The position numbers were made by a program, and so were the translations under genes. This document shows positions 35,527 to 44,067 of a DNA stretch of 64,000 nt, piece by piece. Origin of the DNA: Candidatus Jettenia sp. AMX2 (lineage in GTDB: Bacteria; Planctomycetota; Brocadiia; Brocadiales; Brocadiaceae); the NCBI GenBank assembly GCA_030583665.1, contig CP129469.1, forward strand, positions 1,426,001 through 1,490,000. The letters are read 5' to 3'. Below the pieces are notes generated by a model. That model worked only from the letters and a program-made list of their open reading frames with translations. It was not told the DNA's origin and made no database searches. Position 1 is the first letter of the stretch. The number at the start of each line of letters is the position of its first letter.

Positions 35527-37028
35527 TGGAATACTTGTTTGCTTTGGAGATACGACCTGTTGCTGCCATTTTGGTATCAATACTGGCCGTCATTTTAATC
35601 CTGGCCAGCAGTAAAAGGCCCAATCTGCGTGAATTCTGGACCCTTGCGGCATCTGTTGTAAAGATAGCCATTGTCTTTTCTATGTTACCGGCAGTTCTTT
35701 CTGGTCATATTATCGAAACGACACCATTTTATTTATCTAAGGAGATATATTTTCATCTTAGGGTAGACGCGGCAGGGATGCTCTTTGCCGGCCTGGCTTC
35801 AATCTTGTGGCTGCTTACTTCGGTTTTTTCCATTGGTTATATGCGCCGGTTGAAAGAAAAACACCAGACCGGTTATTATGCCTCTTTTGCCCTGGCCCTT
35901 TCTTCTGTAATGGGGATTGCCTTTTCTGCAAACCTGTTGACCTTTTTTATATTTTATGAGATTCTCACTCTGGCTACCTATCCCCTTGTAGTTCACAAGA
36001 GGACAAAAGAGGCTGTAAATGCCGGACGCAAGTACCTGGCATATACCCTTGCTGGCGGGCAGGTTCTTCTTGCAGGGATTGTTGGGGTTTATATGCTGGG
36101 GGGAGATGTAAGTTTCCGTCCGGGTGGTATTTTAAACGGAGAAATGGCATCACTATCTTCCCTGAGGATTCTTTTCTTCCTGTTGTTCACAGGTGTGGCG
36201 GTTAAGGCTGGTGTCATGCCCTTTCACGGCTGGCTTCCTACTGCAATGATAGCACCAACCCCTGTCAGTGCATTATTACATGCAGTGGCGGTGGTTAAAG
36301 CCGGTGCCTTCGGAATATATCGCATTGTAGGGTATACCTTTGGTCCTGAGTTGTTCGTAGAAATAGGTGCGGCTGCCGTGGTGACGTGGCTTGCTACTTT
36401 TACCATCATTGCTTCTTCCCTGATTGCCATGAGACATGATCATTTAAAACGCCGGCTTGCCTATTCCACCATTGGTCAGCTTTCGTACATTGTTTTAGGG
36501 ATTTCCTTTGCTACGCAGGCAGGTTCCCTGGGGGCAGGATTCCACATACCAGCCCACGCCTTTATGAAGATCACCCTGTTTTTTTGTGCCGGAGCCATTT
36601 ACGCCGGTACCGGTCTGGATAAGATAAGTGCCATGAGAGGACTTGGGAAAAAAATGCCGTTTACCTTTATAGCCTTTACCGTTTGTTCTCTGGGTATTGC
36701 CGGCCTTCCTTTGCTTGCGGGCTTTGTCAGCAAATTTAACCTGACCCTTAGTGCATTAGAAAGCGGACAGGGATTGTTTATTGCCGTTTTGATTGCCAGT
36801 GCATTGCTGAGCATGTCTTATTTGCTGCCTGTCGTTCAAATGGCTTTTTTCCGTATCGGGATGCCTGATTTTAGCCGGTTTCCTGATATAAGAATAGCCG
36901 GCGCTGCTATGCTGATACCTTTGTTGCTTACAGCTCTTTTTTCGTTTATTTTAGGCACTTACCCTGATTTTCTCGTGTATTTTTACCGGCTGGCGCTTAT
37001 AGCAGCAAATAGTGTTACGGCATATTAG
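35526..37028 (+). CDS. Second ND5/MrpD-like antiporter subunit
   Basis: About 500 residues. ATG 35526 overlaps the mrpD stop (TGATG) and has AAGGAG 8 nt upstream. NuoL/M family: FFIFYEILTLATYPLVVHKRT, GVAVKAGVMPFHGWLPTAMIAPTPVSALLHAVAVVKAG, LAYSTIGQLSYIVLG, HAFMKITLFFCAGAIY, GLPLLAGFVSKFNL. The channel Glu and Lys are retained, so it is probably ion-conducting in its own right. Confidence 0.9.
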   Translation: MEYLFALEIRPVAAILVSILAVILILASSKRPNLREFWTLAASVVKIAIVFSMLPAVLSGHIIETTPFYLSKEIYFHLRVDAAGMLFAGLASILWLLTSVFSIGYMRRLKEKHQTGYYASFALALSSVMGIAFSANLLTFFIFYEILTLATYPLVVHKRTKEAVNAGRKYLAYTLAGGQVLLAGIVGVYMLGGDVSFRPGGILNGEMASLSSLRILFFLLFTGVAVKAGVMPFHGWLPTAMIAPTPVSALLHAVAVVKAGAFGIYRIVGYTFGPELFVEIGAAAVVTWLATFTIIASSLIAMRHDHLKRRLAYSTIGQLSYIVLGISFATQAGSLGAGFHIPAHAFMKITLFFCAGAIYAGTGLDKISAMRGLGKKMPFTFIAFTVCSLGIAGLPLLAGFVSKFNLTLSALESGQGLFIAVLIASALLSMSYLLPVVQMAFFRIGMPDFSRFPDIRIAGAAMLIPLLLTALFSFILGTYPDFLVYFYRLALIAANSVTAY

Positions 37029-37135
37029 TGAAAATGAAACAGAGTGAAGGAATAAGGAAACAAAGGTTATAAAATGGAAAAAAATATAAACTTATTCTAT
37101 CAACAGGGAGAAAAATCTGAAAAGGAGGATAAAAT

Positions 37136-37342
37136 TTGGACATGATGATAAAACTGGCTATGGGTTTTTTCGGTAGTATGGTACTCATACTGGTATCTAA
37201 ATTTTTGCTGGCTCCATTGTTACAAAAGAAGGAGGACTACTATAAACCGGTAGAAAACAAAGAGACAGAATGCAAAGCAAACTTTGTCATCCCCTCTATA
37301 CAAACGAAAAAACACTACCAATTCGTGGGGAGAAATAGTTGA
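37136..37342 (+). CDS. Small single-pass membrane protein inside the antiporter operon
   Basis: 68 residues from TTG 37136, chosen because AGGAGG lies 7 nt upstream, while ATG 37142 is 13 nt away. One helix (LAMGFFGSMVLILVSKFLLAPLL) and a polar tail. Not a recognised family. The stop overlaps the start of the following ND5-like gene, so it is translated as part of the operon and may be an accessory subunit. Confidence 0.7.
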   Translation: MDMMIKLAMGFFGSMVLILVSKFLLAPLLQKKEDYYKPVENKETECKANFVIPSIQTKKHYQFVGRNS

Positions 37343-39069
37343 TGACGGCTGTTCATCCTTCTGTGATATTAATCCCCGGTGGAGTAGTTTCCCTTTTTCT
37401 ACCCCCGCGCTGGCGCGGTTGGTTTGGTGTTTTCATTCCCGTACTGGCGTTGGTTACAGTTTTTTGTCTGAAGACAGGAAAGAGTTGGTACGTTTCTTTT
37501 CTGGGACAGTTTGACCTGATTTTACTTCAGGTAGATTCCTTGGCTTTGCTTTTTGCCGGTACCTATGCAGTAATGGCTTTAGTGAACATGAGCTATAGCT
37601 TTCATGTCAGGCAAAAAACGGAGTTGGGGATGGCTTTGATCTATACAGGGGCTTCTATGGGGGTAATCTTTTCCGGTGACTGGCTAACATTAATCGCCTT
37701 TTGGGAGTTAATGGCCGTCAGTTCGTCTGTTATAGTTTGGCTGGGTGGCAGGAACAGGTCTGCAAAAGCCGCATTGCGGTATATCATGGTACACTTTTTT
37801 GGGGGCAACCTGTTACTGGCAGGGATCGTCCTGAAAGTGAGCAGTGGAAATCCATATATTGAGAGTTTAACAGGTACCGGGGATGCAGCCTTTTGGCTCA
37901 TTCTTGCCGGTGTTTTAATTAATGCCGCAGCGCCGCCTTTGCATAGCTGGCTTACAGATGCCTATCCGGAAGCCAGTCCGACAGCAACAGTCTGGATGAA
38001 TATGCTGACCACCAAGATAGGCGTCTATATGCTGATCAAGGTTTTCCCGGGTACTGATGTTCTGATTATCGTTGGGATTGTAGCAGCACTATACGGGGTG
38101 ATTTATGCCATCCTGGAAAACAATACCCGGCGGCTCCTTTCCTACCATATAATTAGCCAGGTAGGGTTGATGACGGCAGCGGTAGGCATTGGTTCAGATT
38201 TGGCCTTAAACGGGGCGGCAGCTTTGGCTATAGGTAATATCCTCTATAAGTCCTTGCTGTTTATGAGTATTGGGGCAGTTGTGTATCAGACAGGGAAAGA
38301 AAAATTGACAGAACTGGGTGGCTTATCCAGTGAAATGCCGGCAGTAACCGCCTTTTTTGCGATAGGTGCCCTGGCTATTTCCGGTTTTCCGCTTTTAAAC
38401 GGATTTATCAGTAAACCGTTAATCACAACAGCAGCATCTTATCATGGATTCCCGGTAGTAGAACACTTGCTTTACCTTGCCAGTGCAGGGACCTTTTTGT
38501 CCATACCACTGAAAATGGGATATTTTGCTTTTTTCCGTACATTTGACAAAAGAAAGAAATTACTTAACGAAAGATTGCCGGCAGGTATGTACATGGCTAT
38601 GGGTACCGTTGCAGGATTATGTTTCCTTTTTGGTTTGCATCCCCACCTGCTTTATCAGCAGCTACCTTTCTCCTTTAGTTATCAGCCTTATGTTTGGAAA
38701 AAGGTAGGTAGTGAACTCCTTTTTTTCACAGGGATATCATCCGGGTTCTGGTTGATGTTGTCCAACATGAAAACCAGGGAGGTAACTACCTTTGATACTG
38801 ATTGGTTCTACCGGAAACCTTTGGTTGTCATGGTGGATGCGGTAGCCAGGAATCTTAATCTGTTGGGTGCCTTTGTCAACCTAAAGGCTGCCGGCGTTCT
38901 AAAGTGGAGCGTCCCTTTTTGGGATAACCCCTTTAGATGGATCGACATATTCAACAGGGAGCAGGCGCCGGCTAAGTTTGATCCGGACTTTTACCGAACC
39001 TCCATGGGTTGGCTGATTGTTCCCTCTATCTTTGTCTTTATCGTAACGATTCTCTATATATACAAATGA
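37342..39069 (+). CDS. Third ND5/MrpA-like antiporter subunit
   Basis: About 575 residues from ATG 37342 (GGGGAG upstream; overlaps the preceding stop). Proton_antipo_M domain: WLTLIAFWELMAVSSSVIVWLGG, NAAAPPLHSWLTDAYPEASPTATVWMNMLTTKIGVYMLIKVFPG, LLSYHIISQVGLMTAAVG, LYKSLLFMSIGAVVYQTG. Relative to the two preceding paralogues, the FH of the usual PFHGW is replaced by PLHSW. A C-terminal extension ends in a lone helix, as in NuoL/MrpA. Together the operon encodes three candidate ion channels. Confidence 0.9.
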   Translation: MTAVHPSVILIPGGVVSLFLPPRWRGWFGVFIPVLALVTVFCLKTGKSWYVSFLGQFDLILLQVDSLALLFAGTYAVMALVNMSYSFHVRQKTELGMALIYTGASMGVIFSGDWLTLIAFWELMAVSSSVIVWLGGRNRSAKAALRYIMVHFFGGNLLLAGIVLKVSSGNPYIESLTGTGDAAFWLILAGVLINAAAPPLHSWLTDAYPEASPTATVWMNMLTTKIGVYMLIKVFPGTDVLIIVGIVAALYGVIYAILENNTRRLLSYHIISQVGLMTAAVGIGSDLALNGAAALAIGNILYKSLLFMSIGAVVYQTGKEKLTELGGLSSEMPAVTAFFAIGALAISGFPLLNGFISKPLITTAASYHGFPVVEHLLYLASAGTFLSIPLKMGYFAFFRTFDKRKKLLNERLPAGMYMAMGTVAGLCFLFGLHPHLLYQQLPFSFSYQPYVWKKVGSELLFFTGISSGFWLMLSNMKTREVTTFDTDWFYRKPLVVMVDAVARNLNLLGAFVNLKAAGVLKWSVPFWDNPFRWIDIFNREQAPAKFDPDFYRTSMGWLIVPSIFVFIVTILYIYK

Positions 39070-39220
39070 AACCTACAATAAAAGAAGGGCAAGTAATAAT
39101 GTTAATTTATGGAAAAGATTTTCTATTATTTCAGATGGAAAAGCATTTGCCTGCTTTCATACGCAACGGGCATTCGCTACGAATCATGGGTAATATATGC
39201 CTCTGTCATAGGAGGATGTC

Positions 39221-39700
39221 ATGATCAGGAAAATTCTTGTGCCTGTGGATGGTTCCGAATCTTCCCAACGTGCAATAGTGTTTGCCAGCGAAATTGCTGC
39301 AAAGTTTGGTGCATCTGTAACGTTCGTTCATATTCTCCAGAGTTTGCTGCCGCGTAAACAGCTCAAAGAGTATCTGAGTACCCTGGAGGCAGCTAAAAAT
39401 CCTGACAGGGCTGAGATCGAAAGTATCCGTAATACGCTTGCAAAATCCGGCGAGAAACATGGTATACAATTATTGGAGAATGCAGAAATTCTTGCAAAGG
39501 GTAAAAACGTTGAGCAGGTGGATACGGTACTCAGGGATGGGGATCCGGCCGAAGAAATATTACATATGGCAGAATCCGGAGGGCATGACATCATTATTAT
39601 GGGGCGACGCGGACACGGTCCCATCAGGAGTCTCCTTGTAGGCAGTGTATCAAATAAAGTAGCCGGATTGGCACCATGCACGGTTGTAACGGTAAGATAA
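39221..39700 (+). CDS. Universal stress protein A family
   Basis: 159 residues with a strong AGGAGGATG before the ATG. KILVPVDGSESSQRAIVFASEIA at the N-terminus and GRRGHGPIRSLLVGSVSNKVAG near the C-terminus form the ATP-binding motif GxxGxnG(S/T), here GRRGHG then GSVS. 151 bp after the antiporter operon on the same strand, without a visible terminator between. Confidence 0.94.
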   Translation: MIRKILVPVDGSESSQRAIVFASEIAAKFGASVTFVHILQSLLPRKQLKEYLSTLEAAKNPDRAEIESIRNTLAKSGEKHGIQLLENAEILAKGKNVEQVDTVLRDGDPAEEILHMAESGGHDIIIMGRRGHGPIRSLLVGSVSNKVAGLAPCTVVTVR

Positions 39701-39944
39701 ACGCTGGCCGGAAAAAGAGAGGTCAAAGGTTATTCTGAAAACTGAAACCGCAGATTGCACAGATTTAAACAAATACTGATAAATTTGTTTTCTCTGCTTG
39801 AATGCCTGCCCTACAGAAAAAAGTGCCTCTTAACACCACGAAGCACACGAAGAGAAAAATACCGAAAACCCTGACAGGGTTATTACTAAGAAATTACAAA
39901 GCAAATCTAAATCCTGTTTTCTTCATGTTCTTCGTGTTAAAAAT

Positions 39945-40135
39945 GATTTCAATGTAGGGTGGGCACTGCCCACCAAATAATACCGTTTCTGTCATTGCGA
40001 GCATAAGCAAAGCAATCTCATAGTCATAGGGGAGGGATGCTTCAAGCTTCGCCTTCGCAATAACGGTAGCGGCAGGAAGGGATTGCTTCGGAAAAGGCCC
40101 CTCGCAATGACCGGTGGAACAGGATGGCTGCCCTA
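39945..40135. repeat. Dispersed CATTGCGAGG/CCCTACATTG repeat, inverted relative to the 13-kb copy
   Basis: Begins with CAATGTAGGGTGGGCACTGCCCACC and ends with CCTCGCAATGACCGGTGGAACAG-type sequence; the two halves match 13403-13440 and 13600-13645 in reverse complement. Non-coding. Confidence 0.6.
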
Positions 40136-40169
40136 CATAAAAAATACGTTTTAACACCACGAAGAACCT

Positions 40170-40472
40170 GGTGCGGCCTTTGGCCGCAACCAAATTCGAA
40201 ATACGAAAAAATTTCAAATGCGTCCTTTGCGTCTTTGCGGTGAACTATTACGATTTATTTTTTGTTTTCTAATCCCGAAGGGATGTCATGATTATAGCAA
40301 AAGTCATACAAAAGATTTCTAACCCCGAAGGGGTGACATAGGAAACCCACGATCATCTTACAATCATGCCACCCCTTCGGGGTTGTTGGTTTTTGGTTGT
40401 TCATTTACTATAATCATATCAGCCCTTCGGGCTTGGTGCGGCCTTTGGCCGCAACCAAATTCGAAATACGAA
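40170..40472. repeat. Palindrome array bracketed by 38-bp perfect direct repeats
   Basis: The 38-bp sequences at 40170-40207 and 40435-40472 are identical and contain the palindrome GCGGCCTTTGGCCGC. Between them are four palindromes at 40273, 40322, 40371 and 40421 (49-50 bp period), the first two as CCCCGAAGGGG and the last two as CCCCTTCGGGG. The whole is homologous, in reverse orientation, to 13954-14265. Confidence 0.8.
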
Positions 40473-40504
40473 TATCGAAAGCGCAATACCTGAAATCACG
40501 GCCA

Positions 40505-40664
40505 AACCGGTTCCGTTTTGTTTTTACGCCGAAGCATGGTTCCTGGCTCAATCTCAGCCAGATCGTTTCTACGCCATATCCGAGTTGACTCAAAGCAAGA
40601 ACTCGTGGAGCGGATTTATCAGGAGATCGAGGAAATCAACAAAGACCCCATGGTGTTCCGGTGA
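40505..40664 (+). pseudogene. IS630-family transposase C-terminal remnant
   Basis: Frame 2 reads FTPKHGSWLNLSQ (about 40523-40561), the signature preceding the last catalytic acid in IS630 transposases. Frame 3 then gives HIRVDSKQELVERIYQEI ending in NKDPMVFR and a stop at 40662-40664, the usual C-terminus. A frameshift joins the two. No 5' part is present. Confidence 0.75.
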
Positions 40665-41003
40665 CGTTACTAAATGGAAGAGATTGCCACCGCTTGATTG
40701 TAATTATATTGAAAGAACGATCTATAGCCCCAGTCTTCGCTAACTGAGTTTCCCCAGGTATTATATTATTCAGCGTCCGTCCACGCTGGTTATTAACGGT
40801 CGTATGTACTACCGTACTTTTGCGAACGATGTCAAAACAATTTTTAATGACTTTCGATAAAGCGAGTTTTTATAAATACTTATGCATTATATTGTTTTGC
40901 TTTTTGTATTTGTGTATCACGATTAATTCTTACGTGTTTTGTTCTGTTTTACCCTGCTTTTATTATTTCTTTTCTATTCGTGCGTGTGATATAATATTTT
41001 TGC

Positions 41004-41198
41004 ATGAATGAGAAGCAAAAGAATAATCTTATTAAATTCTTTTACGATATAGCTAAAATAGATTTTGCTGCTTTAGTGGTAGCACAATTTGCTAATCCTT
41101 CAAAGGTAAGGTTCTGGACATTGTTTTTAGGTATTATTGCAACTGTTATCCCACTTTTAATAGCATATACTTTAGATAGAAAGGAAGATAAAGAATGA
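41004..41198 (+). CDS. Small DUF6722-like membrane protein
   Basis: 64 residues. The N-terminal MNEKQKNNLIKFFYDIAKIDFAALVV and C-terminal helix plus DRKEDKE resemble short DUF6722-type proteins with two helices (FAALVVAQF, WTLFLGIIATVIPLLIAYTL). A TATAAT at 40990-40995 ends only 8 nt before the ATG and no Shine-Dalgarno sequence is present, which would give a nearly leaderless mRNA. Its stop overlaps the start of a 33-codon partner (ATGA). Function unknown. Confidence 0.65.
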   Translation: MNEKQKNNLIKFFYDIAKIDFAALVVAQFANPSKVRFWTLFLGIIATVIPLLIAYTLDRKEDKE

Positions 41199-41296
41199 CT
41201 GGCCTTGAAATTGTTTATCTCATAGTAATCGTGTCTTGTCTTTTCTTTTTTGCCTGGTTGAAATATAGTCGGAAACATTCTAAGCATAGCCATTAA
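41195..41296 (+). CDS. 33-residue single-helix membrane peptide
   Basis: MTGLEIVYLIVIVSC opens a single transmembrane helix that ends with a basic, His-rich tail. It starts inside the stop codon of the preceding gene (ATGA overlap) and is therefore likely to be translationally coupled. Together the pair looks like a two-component small membrane module. No function can be read from sequence. Confidence 0.55.
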   Translation: MTGLEIVYLIVIVSCLFFFAWLKYSRKHSKHSH

Positions 41297-41464
41297 TTGT
41301 TATCTTTGTATACTTCTTTATTTTGCGCTAAACATTCCTTTATCTCCAGCAATTAAAAGGGGCTTTTGTTTTTTGCTTTACGTTGACAGAGGTCTGATAG
41401 ATTGCTATAATGTTGCAATTTACTGTGATGACAGGTTCATTGAACTCGTTGGGGAGAAAAAATT

Positions 41465-41998
41465 ATGATACTTCCGTTACAGATTACAGCCCGAAACATA
41501 GAACTTACAGAAGCAATTAAGACCTCTATCCGTGAGCATGCTGAGAAATTAGATAAATTTTACGAAAAACTCATAAGCTGCAGGGTTGTAGTTGAGGCCC
41601 TTCCTCAAAGATCATTATATAATGTACACGTTAATATGACGGTACCCGGTAAGGAACTGGTTGTAAAGCGTGAACCTAACGCAGATCTTTATATTGCAAT
41701 AAGAGATTCTTTTAATGCTGCACGCCGTGAGTTGGAAGATTTTTCCAGATTGCAGCGTGGTGATGTAAAGCATCATGAAGAACCTCCTTATGCGAGGATA
41801 AGTACACTCTTTCCTGATAAGGGTTACGGTTTTCTCACCACATTTGACGGACGTGAGATATATTTTCATCAAAACAGCGTATTAAACCGCGATTTTAAAC
41901 ATTTGGAAGTAGGGATGGAGGTCAGATTTGCTGAAGAGATGGGTGAAAAAGGACCGCAGGCTAGTTCTCTAACTGTCTTAAAAAGCAAGTCTTTTTAA
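41465..41998 (+). CDS. HPF/RaiA ribosome-hibernation factor fused to a cold-shock domain
   Basis: 177 residues. Residues 1-100 are the HPF/RaiA fold (LPLQITARNIELTEAIKTSIREHAEKLDKFY, NADLYIAIRDSFNAARREL) that sits in the 30S decoding region and inactivates ribosomes. Residues about 108-174 are a cold-shock (OB) domain with an RNP1-like GYGFLTTFDG and RNP2-like IYFHQNSVL, replacing the usual dimerisation tail of long HPF. It could couple hibernation to RNA binding. ATG has GGGGAG upstream. Monocistronic, followed by the second inverted-repeat element. Confidence 0.9.
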   Translation: MILPLQITARNIELTEAIKTSIREHAEKLDKFYEKLISCRVVVEALPQRSLYNVHVNMTVPGKELVVKREPNADLYIAIRDSFNAARRELEDFSRLQRGDVKHHEEPPYARISTLFPDKGYGFLTTFDGREIYFHQNSVLNRDFKHLEVGMEVRFAEEMGEKGPQASSLTVLKSKSF

Positions 41999-42001
41999 AA
42001 G

Positions 42002-42169
42002 GTAACTATTCAGGTAGTTTAAGCAAAAAATACCACATAGAGCAAAAAACCCTTAATTTATAATTATTGTCTTATTGTCTATATACAGCAGTGCAACATA
42101 TAATATATTATTGTTAATATGGCCGTTTTTGTCATATATTGTAGCTGAAAAAACTATCTGAATAGTTAC
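42002..42169. repeat. Short element bounded by 19-bp inverted repeats (MITE-like), copy 2
   Basis: GTAACTATTCAGGTAGTTT (42002-42020) and its reverse complement at 42151-42169 (18 of 19 match). It shares the terminal GTAACTATTCAG with the element at 673-805 but has a different interior. It lies 4 bp after the HPF stop codon, so it may also supply the transcript end. Confidence 0.6.
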
Positions 42170-42290
42170 AAGAATAGATTGCTTGGTAGCGGAGTTTGCG
42201 TTGAGTAAAAACAAATGTACTCCTCGTAATGACATTTTTCTCCATAGATGTTTTTCTGAAAACGCAACATAGTAAATCATGCTCGGTAAT

Positions 42291-42518
42291 TTATATCGTT
42301 ACATATAGTAACCGGTCCTTAAATAATGAACTCCGGAATTTCCAGTCCAGTCCAGTCCTATCAATTACTACCGTGTCTGTTCCGAAAAAGAGACATTCAT
42401 CATTCCACATAGTCCATTTTTTCATACTTACAGGATCGGCCTGCAATTCTGTCAGATCATCATAATGGACCATATTAGGTGCAAATTCCTTAGATATTTT
42501 TGATATTTCTGGAATAAT
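42291..42518 (-). pseudogene. Possible fragment of an unrecognised protein gene
   Basis: The minus-strand frame reads as sensible protein both before and after its only ATG at 42473 (upstream WCKIIPEISKISKEFAPN, then VHYDDLTELQADPVSMKKW) and ends at 42291. The upstream part has no start codon, and a stop limits the frame at about 42530. This suggests a 3' gene fragment. The family is not recognised. It could also be chance. Confidence 0.3.
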
Positions 42519-42680
42519 TTTACACCATAGGATATTATGTTAGTATTATGAGGACACCCTTTTGAGAAACTCATTTTAATGAACACCATGCAGGCAATTC
42601 CGCAAAAACAGGATGAAAAATATTATTGCGAGCTCAACAGAAAGTAACATAAAGAAAACAATGCTTACAAAAGGGAGAAA

Positions 42681-43331
42681 ATGGATTTTACCATGAAACA
42701 AGTTATTGTAATTGGCATTATGTCTTCTATAGTTACATTCCTAAACTGTGGTGTTGTCGCCATAGGACAGGACAATAGATTCTGTAACAATATTATTCCG
42801 GATGTCCTGCAAAAAAGCAATAAGATGTTAATGCTTACACTGGAAAGGGGTTTTTACTCCGGATTTGGAGGGGCAAGATGGGGTATGTCGCGTGAAGAGG
42901 TAAGAGGATGCTTTCCGGATAAGGAATTCCATTCGAGAGGAGGAATATTATGGTTTTCAGACAAGATTGCCGATGAACATGTTGATATTATATTTGATTT
43001 TTTTGAAGATAAGCTCTACACAGTCCACATCCGGATTAAACCTGGTGCAATTATCACTCAGGCATATATATTCAAATTCTTTAAATTTGAGGATTTAATG
43101 ATTAAAAGATACGGGGAGCCGGTTAGGAAGATTCGCAAAGGGAGCCTTGACCCATATGTAAGTGATGCAGATGCTATTTCTATGGGAAGAGGCATGTATA
43201 GCTCGATATGGCATGCCCCGGAATCAAACATAACTTTATCACTTCAGGGAGCTAATTATGAAATGCATATGTGGATTGAATATGAATGTCTTGAATTAGC
43301 GAAAAAAAAGAGCAAAGAAAAAAATGATTAA
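42681..43331 (+). CDS. Exported GARWGMS-motif protein (paralogue 1)
   Basis: 216 residues with GGGAG 3 nt before the ATG and a signal peptide (VIVIGIMSSIVTFLNCG). The mature domain of about 130 residues begins FGGARWGMSREEVRGCFPDKEF and continues ILWFSDKIADEHVDIIFDFFEDKL, IKRYGEPV, YVSDADAISMGRGMYSSIWHAPES. The GARWGMS..EV opening is seen in small secreted proteins of several bacteria. The catalytic or binding function is unknown to me. It overlaps its paralogue by 8 bp. Confidence 0.75.
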   Translation: MDFTMKQVIVIGIMSSIVTFLNCGVVAIGQDNRFCNNIIPDVLQKSNKMLMLTLERGFYSGFGGARWGMSREEVRGCFPDKEFHSRGGILWFSDKIADEHVDIIFDFFEDKLYTVHIRIKPGAIITQAYIFKFFKFEDLMIKRYGEPVRKIRKGSLDPYVSDADAISMGRGMYSSIWHAPESNITLSLQGANYEMHMWIEYECLELAKKKSKEKND

Positions 43332-44046
43332 AATGATGTTGATAATTGTTATCATCTTGTCTGTAATTGCACCCTTAAATTGTAAAGCCGTTACTCACAA
43401 CAGGGGAAAGGAAGCTGAACGATTTCCGACAAGCACCTATCATCCTGCCGGCCAATTACAACCTTCTGAAAAAGACAGAAGTTTTGATGAAGATTATGAA
43501 GATCATAAAGACGTTAAGGAGGACATGTCAGAAGAATTATCTCTTACTAATGATCAGCCACTGGTTCCTTCAAAAGATATAATTTTTACTGAAGGTTATA
43601 AAGATGCAAGATGGGGCATGTCAAAGAAACAGGTAATAGAGAGTTTCCCTGATAAGAAATTTAACATCAGAGACGGACTTATATGGTTTTCTGATACGAT
43701 GGCAGGAGAAGATGTAAATGTTATTTTTGTTTTTATTGATGACAGGCTATCCACAGTAAATGTTCAGATTAAAGTCAGGGCACTGGGCAGTCAGGCGTAT
43801 AAGTTCAGGTTTTTCCGGTTTGAGAGGCTACTCATTCAAAAATATGGTGCGCCTGTTCAGAAAATTCGTGAAATAAAGCCTGCACCTTATGTAAGTGATG
43901 CAGATGCTATTCTTATGGGTTGGGGTAAGTATAGTAGTATATGGCGAACGCCGGAATCACGAATAACTTTATTGCTTCAGGGGTTTAATTATAAATTACA
44001 TTTATGGATTGAATACGAATTTGTTAAAATATCAAAAAAAACATAA
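43324..44046 (+). CDS. Exported DARWGMS-motif protein (paralogue 2)
   Basis: 240 residues with an N-terminal signal sequence (MLIIVIILSVIAPLNC, possibly a lipobox). An acidic linker of about 60 residues is absent from paralogue 1. The same domain then follows (YKDARWGMSKKQVIESFPDKKF, LIWFSDTMAGEDVNVIFVFIDDRL, YVSDADAILMGWGKYSSIWRTPES). It overlaps the upstream gene by 8 bp, so the two are translationally coupled products of a tandem duplication. Their conserved DADAI and SSIW blocks mark the domain core. Confidence 0.75.
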   Translation: MIKMMLIIVIILSVIAPLNCKAVTHNRGKEAERFPTSTYHPAGQLQPSEKDRSFDEDYEDHKDVKEDMSEELSLTNDQPLVPSKDIIFTEGYKDARWGMSKKQVIESFPDKKFNIRDGLIWFSDTMAGEDVNVIFVFIDDRLSTVNVQIKVRALGSQAYKFRFFRFERLLIQKYGAPVQKIREIKPAPYVSDADAILMGWGKYSSIWRTPESRITLLLQGFNYKLHLWIEYEFVKISKKT

Positions 44047-44067
44047 TAAAAGAAGGGGAATCTTATT

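Larger units (their letters stand above)
39701..41003. other. 1.3-kb repeat field with IS remnant
   Basis: No intact gene. Contents in order: dispersed repeat (39945-40135, reverse relative of 13310-13444 and 13568-13640), a 38-bp direct repeat (40170-40207), phased palindrome array (40271-40433), the second 38-bp repeat (40435-40472), an IS630-family transposase remnant (40505-40664), and AT-rich DNA leading to the small-gene pair. Confidence 0.6.
41999..42680. other. Intergenic region with MITE-like element and a decayed minus-strand frame
   Basis: Holds the 42002-42169 element and the possible remnant coding frame at 42291-42518. The remainder is AT-rich leader of the next gene. Confidence 0.45.

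Noticed and set aside
40820-41011. 63-codon frame rich in Phe, Cys and Tyr
   Set aside because: Overlaps the promoter and start of the 41004 gene, no ribosome site, composition typical of AT-rich noise.
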